Positions 57,901 to 63,797 of a stretch of DNA of 64,000 nucleotides are shown here, in pieces. Below the pieces are notes generated by a model that saw nothing but the letters and a program-made list of their open reading frames with translations, made no database searches and had not been told where the DNA came from. The stretch's first letter is position 1. Each line of letters opens with the position of its first letter. The DNA lies in contig CM037874.1 in the NCBI GenBank assembly GCA_021292105.1, positions 53,116,540 through 53,180,539 on the forward strand, in the 5' to 3' direction. The translations under genes were made by a program, and so were the position numbers. This stretch comes from Anadara kagoshimensis (taxonomy: Eukaryota; Mollusca; Bivalvia; Arcoida; Arcidae).

Positions 57901-59362
57901 GTGGGATGTTGGCATTCACACGCTCTAGTGTAATATACATAGTACATTGTGTATTACTATGGGGACATCACTAGACACAAAGACGAAGAGTGCTCCATTC
58001 ATGTGTGGGATGTTGGCATTCACACGCTCTAGTGTACTATACATAGTACATTGTGTATTACTATGGGGACCTCACTAGACACAACGACGTAGTGCTCCAT
58101 TCATGTGTGGGATGTTGGCATTCACACATTCTAGTGTAATATACATAGTACATTGTGTATTACTATGGGGACCTCACTAGACACAACGACGAAGAGTGCT
58201 CCATTCATGTGTGGGATGTTGGCATTCACACGCTCTAGTGTAATATACATAGTACATTGTGTATTACTATGGGGACCTCACTAGACACAATGACGTAGTG
58301 CTCCATTCATGTGTGGGATGTTGGCATTCACACATTCTAGTGTAATATACATAGTACATTGTGTATTACTATGGGGACCTCACTAGACACAACGACGAAG
58401 AGTGCTCCATTCATGTGTGGGATGTTGGCATTCACACGCTCTAGTGTACTATACATAGTACATTGTGTATTACTATGGGGACCTCACTAGACACAACGAC
58501 GAAGAGTGCTCCATTCATGTGTGGGATGTTGGCATTCACACGCTCTAGTGTACTATACATAGTACATTGTGTATTACTATGGGGACCTCACTAGACACAA
58601 CGACGAAGAGTGCTCCATTCATGTGTGGGATGTTGGCATTCACACGCTCTAGTGTAATATACATAGTACATTGTGTATTATTATGGGGACCTCACTAGAC
58701 ACAACGACGAAGAGTGCTCTATTCATGTGTGGGATGTTGGCATTCACACGCTCTAGTGTAATATACATAGTACATTGTGTATTATTATGTGGACCTCACT
58801 AGACACAACAACGTAGTGCTCCATTCATGTGTGGGATGTTGGCATTCACACATTCTAGTGTAATATACATAGTACATTGTGTATTACTATGGTGACCACA
58901 CTAGACACAACGACGAAGAGTGCTCCATTCATGTGTGGGATGTTGGCATTCACACGCTCTAGTGTAATATACATAGTACATTGTGTATTACTATGGGGAC
59001 CTCACTAGACACAATGACGAAAAGTGCTCCATTCATGTGTGGGATGTTGGCATTCACACGCTCTAGTGTACTATACATAGTACATTGTGTATTACTATGG
59101 GGACCTCACTAGACACAACAACGTAGTGCTCCATTCATGTGTGGGATGTTGGCATTCACACGCTCTAGTGTAATATACATAGTACATTGTGTATTACTAT
59201 GGGGACCTCACTAGACACAAAGACGTAGTGCTCCATTCATGTTCTGTGTACATACTATTACTATGCTGACCTCACCAGACAAAACAACATTGGACATTAA
59301 ATTCTTACCTTGTTATGTATATCATTCACAAGTTCTGATGTTGTATTCCAGGATTCTAAAAC
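35768..59362 (-). CDS. MYBBP1A: MYBBP1A/Pol5-like nucleolar protein, 3' half of a multi-exon gene
   Basis: Nineteen exons on the minus strand join in consistent phase to about 585 codons including the stop. From N to C: helical repeats ('AFELLTIFHMLQLFFDASNS', 'PEWIAVITELLLSMMSQGSS', 'LARITAKSVFGYLTSHVTPE'), a very acidic Asp/Glu/Ser stretch ending 'DVDEEFRKSVKNALGDAAAE', the 'DLSDSEMFKFDEALASVFR' signature, more helical repeats, and a Lys-rich tail ('KKKTKKKRKQKDADKEMK', 'PKQKKVKV'). This order is that of Myb-binding protein 1A / yeast Pol5, a nucleolar factor in rRNA synthesis and pre-ribosome assembly; the basic tail fits nucleolar targeting. Vertebrate homologues are about twice as long, so the first half must lie right of the window. 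Introns are swollen by satellites and transposons. No search was run, but the match is strong. Confidence 0.9.
36120..36450 (+). repeat. Dispersed repeat family C, long copy
   Basis: Contains 'CAAGCCTAGGCTTATCAAGG', 'CTCAAAAAGTTTTATGGCCA', 'AAACAGGAGGTGCTTACCCT', 'GGCCTCACTTCCCTGGTGGA' and 'TTTACTTTGCTTCTGGGTTG'. About 330 bases; best guide to the full family. No TIRs or ORF recognised. Confidence 0.8.
36709..36824 (-). CDS. MYBBP1A: MYBBP1A-like exon 18 of those seen
   Basis: Flanked by 'TTTCAG' and 'GTAAGTC'. Encodes 'MLSKDVLDNLESLHDHFNTD', 'TRRLYKKIVTKLNTDNGQ' plus two bases. 116 bases; starts in phase 0. Confidence 0.87.
37310..37600 (+). repeat. Dispersed repeat family C copy
   Basis: Collinear with 36120-36450 ('CTCAAAAAGTTTTGTAGTCG', 'TAAACAGGAGGTGCTAAATC', 'TTGGACATGGATTGGTATG'). 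It ends at the border of exon 37610-37708. Confidence 0.78.
37610..37708 (-). CDS. MYBBP1A: MYBBP1A-like exon 17 of those seen
   Basis: Flanked by 'TTATTAG' and 'GTAAATAT'. Encodes 'VIMGMTTDNFKSGLFHEILV', 'LINKYVHLPDNQQ' (33 codons, phase 0 both ends). A family C repeat ends directly beside the donor. Confidence 0.87.
38116..38181 (-). CDS. MYBBP1A: MYBBP1A-like exon 16 of those seen
   Basis: Flanked by 'ATACCAG' and 'GTAAGTCAC'. Encodes 'VNHIGEDIWDESSTALTDTV' + SK (22 codons, phase 0). Confidence 0.85.
38219..38455. repeat. Tandem duplication, unit about 122 bp (intronic)
   Basis: Two units share 'AATAAAATGAAACCTT'-like starts, 'AAACCCAGGTTTAAT' and 'CTCTTAAATTTAAAAATAGC' with 'TATTTACAAACC'. 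Confidence 0.85.
38605..38770. mobile_element. MITE family A, best copy (166 bp, intronic)
   Basis: 'TACAGTCAAACCTGTCTTAA' at the left and 'TATAGACAGGTTTGACTGTA' at the right form TIRs of about 25 bases. Inside are 'CTTCTATATAAGGACCACCT' and 'GAACCTGTATATAAAGGCCA'. Confidence 0.88.
39017..39061 (-). CDS. MYBBP1A: MYBBP1A-like exon 15 of those seen
   Basis: Flanked by 'TATTTCAG' and 'GTAAGTTT'. Encodes 'TQACSMLSVMINRDS' (15 codons, phase 0). Confidence 0.83.
39062..39771. other. Intron sequence, no clear feature
   Basis: AT-rich, with a (TA)n run at about 39388-39408. From 39450 to 39670 the base composition is more GC/CpG-rich than around it ('CAAGCGCTCTGTGTAAAGCG', 'GCTCTTTACGAGCGG'), as in an inserted element whose ends I cannot define. 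Confidence 0.35.
39772..40047 (+). CDS. Unrecognised 91-codon ORF in an intron (doubtful)
   Basis: Starts 'MTISRGLKRYEVKKLVSPRT' and ends 'WLFSLYGSTIRVISL'. It is antisense to the MYBBP1A-like gene. Its amino-acid mix is protein-like rather than low-complexity and it lies between a CpG-richer block and a long hairpin, so it may be a piece of a mobile element or a chance frame. I do not recognise a domain. Confidence 0.2.
   Translation: MTISRGLKRYEVKKLVSPRTPHLYYEQLFVIRLNNYIHSNILPDYCLVKKGEIEFNFQKCFTELYFTIAKQRDKSKWLFSLYGSTIRVISL
40123..40326. repeat. Near-perfect hairpin with 81-bp arms
   Basis: Arms 40123-40203 and 40246-40326 are complementary with a single mismatch seen (GAGG against CAAGG's complement). 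The arm starts 'TAAGGATTGAATGTCACTTT'. The loop of 42 bases contains a small hairpin 'ATTGTTTCGGAAACAAT'. It lies in an intron of the MYBBP1A-like gene. Confidence 0.95.
40410..40690 (-). repeat. Dispersed repeat family C, long copy
   Basis: Reverse orientation of 36184-36450: 'AAGCAAAGTTAAAACTTTGG', 'CACTAGGGAAGTGAGGCTGG', 'AAGCACCTCCTGTTAAGCTA' and 'GTAAAAGGAACATGGAACTA'. Confidence 0.8.
40758..40947 (-). mobile_element. tRNA-derived SINE, 5' part
   Basis: On the minus strand the head 'CACTACGATAGCTCATTTGA' is followed by 'GAGGTTGTGGGATCAAAACC'. The 3' tail domain is missing, so the copy is truncated. Confidence 0.65.
40973..41044 (-). CDS. MYBBP1A: MYBBP1A-like exon 14 of those seen
   Basis: Flanked by 'TTTTACAG' and 'GTAAGTAT'. 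Encodes 'VLFWPVTETLLNSLQDENVK' + VYCK (24 codons, phase 0). Confidence 0.87.
41045..41921. other. Intron with short inverted repeats
   Basis: From about 41590 to 41860, TGAAAATATT/AATATTTTCA-type blocks ('GTGAAAATATTTATT', 'TCAATATTTTCACA', 'AGTGAAATACATATATCTTC', 'ATGTATATGTATTTCACT') occur in both orientations, which suggests a decayed TIR element. The rest shows nothing recognisable. Confidence 0.4.
41922..41973 (-). CDS. MYBBP1A: MYBBP1A-like exon 13 of those seen
   Basis: Flanked by 'CTTGTAG' and 'GTAAGTAT'. Its first base completes an Arg codon, then 'NHRLNPAFFQNLFSKYP'. 52 bases. Confidence 0.88.
42115..42300 (-). repeat. Dispersed repeat family C, 5'-half copy
   Basis: 'GAATATGGAAGTATTGTGCG', 'ATTATTGTGATGATAGCCAT' and 'AAAACTTTTTGAGGGTCTTG' followed by 'TTAAGCCTAGG' match the reverse complement of 36130-36270. 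Confidence 0.7.
42378..42448 (-). CDS. MYBBP1A: MYBBP1A-like exon 12 of those seen
   Basis: Flanked by 'TTCAAAG' and 'GTAAGTTAA'. Encodes 'EKEEVHSQVIELIRQSLEDF' + IYK and two bases of Arg. With the next exon it gives the 'DFIYKRNHRLNPAFF' motif typical of the family. Confidence 0.88.
42449..43430. other. Intron sequence with degenerate family C termini
   Basis: 42490-42670 repeats 'CACAAACATACGAGTGACTA' and 'AAGTTATAATCTTAAAAGTC' three times, resembling ends of family C. A pair of overlapping ORFs at 42858-43191 shows no splice or domain support. Phase across the flanking exons (0 to 0) needs no exon here. Confidence 0.45.
43430..43590 (+). repeat. Dispersed repeat family C copy
   Basis: 'AGCTAGCTAAACAGAAGGTG', 'CAGAGCACCCAGCCTCACTT' and 'GTTTTTACTTTGCTTTGGGA' match the family core. 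Confidence 0.78.
43657..43706 (-). CDS. MYBBP1A: MYBBP1A-like exon 11 of those seen
   Basis: Flanked by 'ATTTCAG' and 'GTAAGTCTT'. Two bases finish an Ala codon, then 'PSKQVVVTVSDGCLLV'. 50 bases, ends in phase 0. Confidence 0.8.
43880..44660. repeat. Tandem array, alternating units of about 50 and 62 bp (intronic)
   Basis: 'CATCATGACCTTTGACCTTA' with 'CAGATAATAAGTTTCTGATG' and 'TGACTGTTAATA' repeats about twelve times. Alternate units carry an additional 'ACTTTATATT', which makes a dimer period of about 113. 'TGACCT' occurs very densely. Confidence 0.92.
44663..44738 (-). CDS. MYBBP1A: MYBBP1A-like exon 10 of those seen
   Basis: Flanked by 'GATTTCAG' and 'GTAAGGTC'. Encodes 'VHAKSAVGKDKCLDTVKSIL' + QMSEE and one base. 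The tandem array at 43880-44660 reaches to its donor. Confidence 0.85.
44739..45203. other. Intron, no feature seen
   Basis: AT-rich intron between two coding exons with nothing recognisable. Confidence 0.4.
45204..45317 (-). CDS. MYBBP1A: MYBBP1A-like exon 9 of those seen
   Basis: Flanked by 'ATTTATAG' and 'GTAAGGTC'. Encodes 'DLVMPLLELMVHGAKQKEER', 'ELGNRATNLFHLLYKRAE' (38 codons, phase 0). Confidence 0.9.
45480..45725. repeat. Minisatellite of about 37 bp (intronic)
   Basis: 'AGTGTCATGAATTTTGTCAG' followed by 'TCAAGTTTTA' or a variant repeats about seven times. Confidence 0.9.
45975..46215. repeat. Duplicated segment, about 100-bp core (intronic)
   Basis: 'TTTTGGTCAGTAACTAT', 'AAGTACATTTCATGGAAAGC' and 'AACTAGACTCTCCCTAGCCT' with 'GAACAT' occur twice, about 155 bases apart. 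Confidence 0.85.
46400..46540 (-). repeat. Dispersed repeat family C, 3'-half copy
   Basis: 'CCCAAAGCAAAGTAAAAACT' and 'GAACTTCCACTAGGGAAATT' match the reverse of the family. Confidence 0.7.
46563..46620 (-). CDS. MYBBP1A: MYBBP1A-like exon 8 of those seen
   Basis: Flanked by 'TTAAACAG' and 'GTAGGTAT'. One base completes Arg, then 'VLDLVETLVKGHATPDLAL'. The donor at TTG/GTAGGT, not the GTATAT four bases on, keeps the frame. Confidence 0.9.
46925..47145 (-). repeat. Dispersed repeat family C copy
   Basis: 'CACAAAGCAAAGTAAGACCT', 'CCACCAGGGAAGTGAGGTCA', 'GTTTAGCTAGCTACACCCGC' and 'AAGGAACATGGAACTACGAA'. Confidence 0.8.
47280..47431 (-). CDS. MYBBP1A: MYBBP1A-like exon 7 of those seen (DLSDSEMF signature)
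   Basis: Flanked by 'GTATTTCAG' and 'GTAAGGTAA'. Encodes 'DEDSAEEADDLSDSEMFKFD', 'EALASVFRNLKKTKSKEKYG', 'QLKQIVAFKL' and two bases of Arg. This is the most diagnostic exon for MYBBP1A/Pol5. Confidence 0.93.
47471..48418 (+). mobile_element. SINE whose tRNA-related head is a tandem array of ten units
   Basis: Ten copies of an 83-base head begin 'GGTAGCTCAGTTGGTAAAGT' (starts at 47476, 47559, 47642, 47725, 47808, 47891, 47973, 48057, 48140, 48223). Each keeps 'TAGCTCAGTTGG' (A-box), and 'GGTTTGAACC' or 'GGTTTAAACC' (weakened B-box). The tenth head lacks about 12 bases. A single normal SINE body follows ('CCAAGCACTCGAAATTTAGA') with 'TTTACTGGACGTTAAAGCTC' and an (AATC)n tail. A two-unit block is itself duplicated (compare 47920-48056 with 48090-48222). 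It lies about 40 bases from exon 47280-47431, antisense to that gene. Confidence 0.92.
48570..48850 (-). mobile_element. tRNA-derived SINE, diverged copy
   Basis: The plus strand begins 'GAGGTTTTACATCCCAGTCA' (reverse of the 3' domain) and ends 'GCTAACAACTGAGCTACTAT' (reverse of the head). It sits 150 bases after the array above, in the opposite direction. Confidence 0.75.
49033..49265 (-). CDS. MYBBP1A: MYBBP1A-like exon 6 of those seen (acidic region)
   Basis: Encodes an Asp/Glu/Ser run ending 'DEDVDEEFRKSVKNALGDAA' + AEEEE, donor 'GTATTTTA'. The obvious acceptor 'ATATTTAG' (exon from 49278) would add 13 bases and cause a stop after three codons. Starting after the next AG (at 49266-49267) restores the frame 'FE-DIDDGDNVSSEEF'. 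Confidence 0.85.
49623..49680 (-). CDS. MYBBP1A: MYBBP1A-like exon 5 of those seen
   Basis: Flanked by 'CTTTGTAG' and 'GTAAATCC'. Encodes 'VFKTEKSDDADDEGQLSFE' plus one base. Confidence 0.87.
49740..49860. repeat. Duplicated segment of about 60 bp (intronic)
   Basis: 'AAAGGTCAAGGTCAT' followed by a 'TTGTAGTG-TGACACTATCT' block occurs twice. Confidence 0.75.
49905..50160. repeat. Tandem duplication, unit about 130 bp (intronic)
   Basis: Units share 'GAAAGTACTCTATGGACATT' / 'GAAAGTACCTTATGGGTCAT', 'AATTAAAAATATCAGC', 'ACAACTGCATTT' and 'ATTGTTCATGAT'. Confidence 0.8.
50225..50367 (-). CDS. MYBBP1A: MYBBP1A-like exon 4 of those seen
   Basis: Flanked by 'TTATTTAG' and 'GTGAGT'. Two bases complete Glu, then 'PEWIAVITELLLSMMSQGSS', 'LARITAKSVFGYLTSHVTPE' and 'ALGLIIN'. 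This is a strongly conserved helical block of the family. Confidence 0.93.
50600..50810. repeat. Rearranged family C copy
   Basis: 'TTTTGATTACACATGTGGTG' is in plus orientation, but the following 'AAAAAGCAAAGTTAAAACTT' and 'GTGAACTTCCATGAGAGAAG' are in minus orientation, so two partial copies meet head to head. Confidence 0.65.
51120..51775. repeat. Tandem repeat of about 88 bp, seven to eight copies (intronic)
   Basis: Unit contains 'GTGTGGCAATTAATGAAGGT', 'AGAAATTTCAGAGTTAAATA', 'TAGTGTGGCAATAAAGCAAG' and 'GGCAATTATAGGACTTAAAA'. 'GTGTGGCAAT' occurs twice in each unit. Confidence 0.93.
52028..53293. mobile_element. TTAA-flanked non-autonomous DNA transposon (1266 bp, intronic)
   Basis: 'GGTAGTTCCATAC' at 52028 is exactly inverted at the right end, and TTAA flanks both sides (52024-52027 and 53294-53297). 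TTAA targets are used by piggyBac and Kolobok elements. The interior has no long ORF and carries two 'GCGCCACCT' motifs. It inserted between exons 53372-53450 and 50225-50367, with its right end only about 75 bases from the exon. Confidence 0.87.
53372..53450 (-). CDS. MYBBP1A: MYBBP1A-like exon 3 of those seen
   Basis: Flanked by 'TTTTTCAG' and 'GTAAGGTTT'. Encodes 'DIQICYLKAFPIATKGRKSK' + KSQEED and one base. It begins in phase 0 and ends in phase 1, which joins correctly to both neighbours. An internal 'CCAATAG' looks like another acceptor but would break the phase. Confidence 0.87.
53572..53810 (+). repeat. Possible tRNA-headed SINE of another type
   Basis: 'GGTGGCTTAGTTGTCTAAAG' followed 35-45 bases later by 'GTTCAAATCCCATTCTGG' has A-box and B-box spacing like a tRNA-derived head. 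The body 'AGTCGGTGATTTCCACCATC' differs from the main SINE family. Confidence 0.5.
53990..54095 (+). repeat. Dispersed repeat family E, 3' fragment
   Basis: 'CCAATAGCACATCTGAGCCC' and 'AAGGCTCAGGTGAACTAAG' match the end of the full copy at 60715-61213. Confidence 0.75.
54096..54688. other. Intron, no feature seen
   Basis: AT-rich intronic sequence. A stretch near 54300-54520 ('GACCTGTCTGCCTGACCTTT' and, inverted, 'AAAGGTCAAGTGGACAGGTC') has inverted ends about 200 bases apart, and a related pattern occurs near 16800-16995. It is probably a small MITE. Confidence 0.45.
54689..54784. repeat. (GT)n and (GA)n microsatellite
   Basis: An interrupted GT run passes directly into a GA run. Another (GA)n is at 54963-54990, next to the donor of exon 55004-55129. 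Confidence 0.93.
55004..55129 (-). CDS. MYBBP1A: MYBBP1A-like exon 2 of those seen
   Basis: Flanked by 'TATTTCAG' and 'GTAGTGTA'. Encodes 'ITSCQTTSESGDVNLCRAFE', 'LLTIFHMLQLFFDASNSITV' + LQ (42 codons, phase 0). Confidence 0.87.
55130..56018. other. Intron, no clear feature
   Basis: No exon, RNA gene or repeat family recognised. 55430-55700 has repeated 'AAACGGTTGA-AAG' and 'TCAATGGAACC' phrases about 120 bases apart, a faint duplication. Confidence 0.35.
56019..56285 (+). repeat. Dispersed repeat family D, copy 2
   Basis: 'AACTGTCTCTTGAGAGCCAA', 'TTGGTTCAAGGTCATGACAC', 'CACAATTTTACACGGACAGA', then a (GACA)n stretch. Homologous to 19969-20248. Confidence 0.83.
56455..59245. repeat. 104-bp satellite, about 27 copies (intronic)
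   Basis: The unit has 'CTCCATTCATGTGTGGGATG', 'TTGGCATTCACACGCTCTAG', 'TGTAATATACATAGTACATT', 'GTGTATTACTATGGGGACCT' and 'CACTAGACACAACGACGAAG'. Units come in two length classes ending 'ACGAAGAGTG' (104) and 'ACGTAGTG' (about 101). Identity between units is high. The centre is an imperfect dyad around 'AGTACA'. Confidence 0.97.
59309..59362 (-). CDS. MYBBP1A: MYBBP1A-like exon 1 of those seen (not the first of the gene)
   Basis: Flanked by 'TTTTAG' and 'GTAAGAAT'. Encodes 'VLESWNTTSELVNDIHNK' (18 codons, phase 0). No upstream exon is visible in 59363-64000, so the preceding exons should be beyond the window. Confidence 0.78.
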
Positions 59363-59408
59363 CTAAAAATCAAAAAGAGTATTCATATTCATTATAAAGA
59401 AATACAGT

Positions 59409-59873
59409 AATACCTGTATATAAGGACCAACTTTAGTAATTTTTGTAATACCCATTTATAAAGACCACATATGGGACCAAGGACCAACTTAAGTAATTTA
59501 TATAACACCCATTTATAAAGATCGCATATGGGATCAAGGACCAACTTAAGTTATTTTTATAACACCCATTTATAAAGATCGCATATGGGATCAAGGACCA
59601 ACTTAAGTTATTTTATAACACCCATTTATAAAGATCGCATATGGGATCAAGGACCAACTTAAGTAATTTTTTAATACCCATTTATAAAGATCGCATATGG
59701 GATCAAGGACCAACTTAAGTTATTTTTATAATACCCATTTATAAAGATCGCATATGGGATCAAGGACCAACTTAAGTAATTTTTTTAATACCCATTTATA
59801 AAGATCGCATATGGGATCAAGGACCAACTTTAGTAATTTTTGTAATACTCATTTATAAAGACCGCATATGGGA
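59409..59873. repeat. 57-bp tandem array, eight copies
   Basis: Unit 'AAGGACCAACTTAAGTTATT' with 'ATAACACCCATTTATAAAGA' and 'TCGCATATGGGATC'. The first unit is preceded by 'ATACAGTAATACCTGTATAT', which looks like the left end of MITE family A. Confidence 0.93.
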
Positions 59874-59884
59874 TCTAAAAATAT

Positions 59885-60655
59885 TAATTTTATAGACAGG
59901 ACTTTGTAGACAGGTAGTCTTTATATGGATGTTTTTTGGAAAGGACTTTGTAGACAGGTGTTGCTTATATGGAGGTTTTTTGGACAGGTCTTTGTAGACA
60001 GGTGGTCTTTATATGGAGGGTTTTTTGGACAGGACTTTGTAGACAGGTGGTCTTTTTATGGAGGTTTTTGGACAGGACTTTGTAGACAGGTGGTCCTTAT
60101 ATGGACGTTTTTTTTACAGGAGGTCTTTTGGACAGGATTTTGTAGACAGGTGGTCTTTATATGGAGGTTTTTTGGACATGTCTTTGTAGACAGGTGATCG
60201 TTATATGGAGGTTTTGGACAGGTCTTTGTAGACAGGTGGTCTTTATATGGAGATTTTTTGGACAGGTCTTTTTAGAGAGGTGGTCTTTATATGGAGGTTT
60301 TTTGGACAGGTCTTTGTAGACAGGTGGTCTTTATATGGAGGTTTTTTGACAGGACTTTGTAGACAGGTGGTCTTAATATGGAGGTTTTTTGGACAGGACT
60401 TTGTAGACAGGTGGTCCTTATATGGAGGTTTTTTGGACAGGACTTTGTAGACAGGTGGTCTTTATATGGATTTTTTTGGACAGGTCTTTGTAGACAGGTG
60501 GTCTTTAAATGGAGGTTTTTTGGACATGACATTATAGACAGGTAGTCTTTATATGGAGGTTTTTTGACAGGTCTTTGTACACAGGTGGTCTTTATATGGA
60601 GGTTTTTAGCCAGGTCTTTTTAGACAGGTGGTCTTTAAATGGAGGTTTTTCGATG
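59885..60655. repeat. 44-bp tandem array, about seventeen copies
   Basis: Unit 'GGTGGTCTTTATATGGAGGT' with 'TTTTTGGACAGG' and 'TCTTTGTAGACA'. It resembles the right end of MITE family A ('GGTGGTCTTTATAGACAGGT'). ORFs across it on both strands are products of the repeat. Confidence 0.93.
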
Positions 60656-60714
60656 AAAATTGAAGCAAAGAGGCCATTCATCAGTGGTCTAAATGGACAG
60701 GTGATATTAAATTA

Positions 60715-61213
60715 AACAAGAGGCCGATGGGCCTTAACGCTCACCTGAGGAAGAGTACATATCTTATGCAGAGGTTCAATGGTCAATGACATTAATAAAA
60801 GAGAATATAAAAAATTTCAGCAGTAAGGGCCAATAATATGCAAGTATTTTTGCAAATTAATTATAATTATTATATAAGTATGCTATATATAACATATTTA
60901 AAGTCTAGCTACAATATATTATTTATAAACAGCTAAAACATCTGTATATTAAAATGTGCATTAAGCCAATACCTACTGCTATTTTTAGTAACAGCGGCCA
61001 TTTTGTTGGGCGTTGCCAAACCCCGAACACAATTTTGAAAGGCTGTTACCTAGGCATGATAATCACCAAGTTTCATCAAATATGGCCCAGTAGTTTTGGA
61101 GGAGAAGATTAAAATGTAAAGTTTACACACGACACACGACGCACGACGGACGACGGACGACGGACGGTGATAGATTGCAATAGCTCATCTGAGCCTTTGG
61201 CTCAGGTGAGCTA
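60715..61213 (+). repeat. Dispersed repeat family E, full copy
   Basis: Begins 'ACAAGAGGCCGATGGGCCTT' with 'AACGCTCACCTGAGG' and ends 'GCCTTTGGCTCAGGTGAGCT'. 'TCACCTGAG' and 'CTCAGGTGA' form short inverted ends. The middle has 'CCAAGTTTCATCAAATATGG' and a (CGGACGA)n stretch. A repeat of this type is, to my knowledge, very abundant in bivalve genomes. Confidence 0.85.
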
Positions 61214-61495
61214 AAAACTGTAAACCAACTTTTATTTGCCTCAATTTCCTTACCAAATAGTGGCTATCACGATATGACCAACAGGTATATTTTTTGTATA
61301 AATTACATATTATAGCAGTGTTTATTTTATAGCATTAGACGGCTATTTTAAGAAACAAGTTTGCAACCATTAACATTCATGATCATTTTGTTCTCAGGAA
61401 ACACATGAAAGTTGATCATACTTGAATAAAAGTTGGTTTACAGCGAGTTTTCTGTACCGTATAATATTTAGCCATTAGTCTGTCTACCCTTTTAA
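61214..61495. other. Unassigned sequence
   Basis: No exon of the MYBBP1A-like gene or other feature recognised. Confidence 0.3.
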
Positions 61496-63024
61496 TGGTT
61501 ACCGTAGATATTATAACAATATTAAATCCTAAAATCAAACAAATGTAGATTTTTGCAACAAAATATTCTTTTCTGTGACATTTTCCTGTTTCCTTTGAAT
61601 AACCGTATTTTAATTCACTTCTGTGACACGTTCCTGGTTTATTTGTAGACACAAATTATCGACATGAAATTCATTTCTCATGGTTTTTTGACATGTTTCT
61701 GGGGTTTTTAGGTTTTGTTTTTGTATTCTTTTTTTTGTCAAAACATTGCAGACACAAAATATTAACCAGGAATTAATTTCTTATGTTTTGTCACATGTTC
61801 CTGTTACCTTTGGTTAGACATTATACATTATATCACCTGTCCACCCTTTTAAAGGCTATACATAATAACAAAAGTATATCCTAAAATCAAACAAATGTAG
61901 ATTTTTGCAACAAAATATTCTTTTCTGTGACATTTTCCTGTTTCCTTTGAATAACCATAATTTTATTCACTTCTGTGACATGTTCCTGGTTTATTTGCAG
62001 ACACAAATTATCAACATGGAATTCATTTCTCATGTTTCTTTGACATATTCCTTGGGTTTTTTTTTTTTTTTTGGTCAAAACATTGCAGACACAAATTATC
62101 AACATGGAATTCAATTCTTATGTTTCTTTGACATATTCCTTGGTTTTTTTTTTTTTTTGTTTTGTTTTTTTTTATTTTTGGTCAAAACATTGCAGACACA
62201 AAATATCAACCAGGAATTAATTTATGCTGTTTTTGTCACATGTTCCTGTTTCCTTCGGTTAGACATTATACTACTATAATATTTACTCATTTCTTAAAGT
62301 TTCAAATTTAAAAATAAGTAGGATAATAAAAGCCCCTAAAAAGTACATGAAAAATTTGTATGCTACAGTTTTTGGCTACAAGATGTTGGTTCTTATGGTT
62401 TTCTCCCACCTTAAGTGATTGCACATGATAAATCTGAGCAAATATTCATTAACCATATCCTTGTTTATATCTAGCACCTATTTAAATTCAGGAGGTTTAT
62501 CATCAGTGAAATCTTTTATTCACCACACCCCCTTGATATCATAGTTTATATCAACTGCCTGTATGAATTCAGGAGTTCAAGGATTATAATGTTTTTAACC
62601 ACATACCTGGATATAATTGTTTATCTCTAGTACCATTCTGTGAGTTTCATTACTGTAAAAGCTTATTAACCACATACCTGTATATAACTTTATATCAATT
62701 GCCTGTCTAAAGTCAGGAGTTTGATCAAGTTTATTAACCACATCCCTGGATATCATTGCTTATATCCAGTACCTGTCCTACGTCGGGAGTGTTATGATTA
62801 TAAAGTTTATTAACCACATCCCTGGATATCACTGCTTATACCTAGTACCTGTGTGAAGTAGTGAGTTTAATTATTATAAACTTTAATTACCACATCCCTA
62901 AATATCACTGTTATTATCCATTGCCTGTCTTAAGTCAGGAGTTTTATAAAGTTTATAAACCACCTCCCTGGATATCATTGTTTATACCTAGTACATGTGT
63001 AAAGTAGTGAGTTTTATGATCATT
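61496..63024 (+). repeat. Second copy of the left-edge repeat
   Basis: From 'AATATTAAATCCTAAAATCA' onward the sequence follows 698-1790 closely, in direct orientation, with one additional unit of the first tandem repeat. Similarity stops abruptly at 63024, where 'GATCATTAA' is followed by 'AGGTCACCGGTCACC'. Confidence 0.92.
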
Positions 63025-63756
63025 AAAGGTCACCGGTCACCAAAAACCGAATTTTTTTTAGTACTATTTTCCGAAAGATTACATCATAAAAAGTCGATTT
63101 AGCCACAAATAACATTTTTTAATCATTTCTGTCCTTTTTACAGCGTAAATTAAAGCCCTGAAACTGTTGAAAATCTGTATTATCTCCCTTTGGTAGTAAA
63201 AGGGCACAAAACCGGAAGTGACGCAGAAGGTGTTATCCAAGCTATTTAGGAAATGAAGCTTGTATAGTGAACTGCATTTATTACCCAGAATAATCGGAAA
63301 TAACTTCTAGTGTTTTTATATATTTATTTTTTTTTTTTAGCATTGGGTATTTCAGTTTCCTTCAGCAGAAAAAAATTAATAAAAATAAATATAAGAAAAA
63401 AAACTATATTTGTGGTTGCTCTAAGTATGATATACTATTAACTAATATTTTTACAAAACATAATTTTACATTTCTTTTGAAATTTATTTATTTATTTATT
63501 TATTTATTTATTTCTATTTATCACAACAAATAATAAAAGAACCCACATTTCCGTTTTTTATTTAAAATATTGTTCATATTAATTTTCATTAATATCTAAT
63601 ATGATTTTAATTATCTTTACTTATCTCTGATTAATTAATTACGTTATTTATTTATTTATTTTTATCTATTTATCATTTATCATAAGGAAAATAATCTTGA
63701 TTCATATTTGTTTTAGAAATTGTCCAACTTTTAATTCCTTTTTAGATATAATCAAA

Positions 63757-63797
<41 letters not shown>

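Noticed and set aside
59925..60532. ORFs with a repeated 'FGQVFVDRW'-type pattern and their antisense
   Set aside because: They run through the 44-bp array and exist only because the repeat has few stops.
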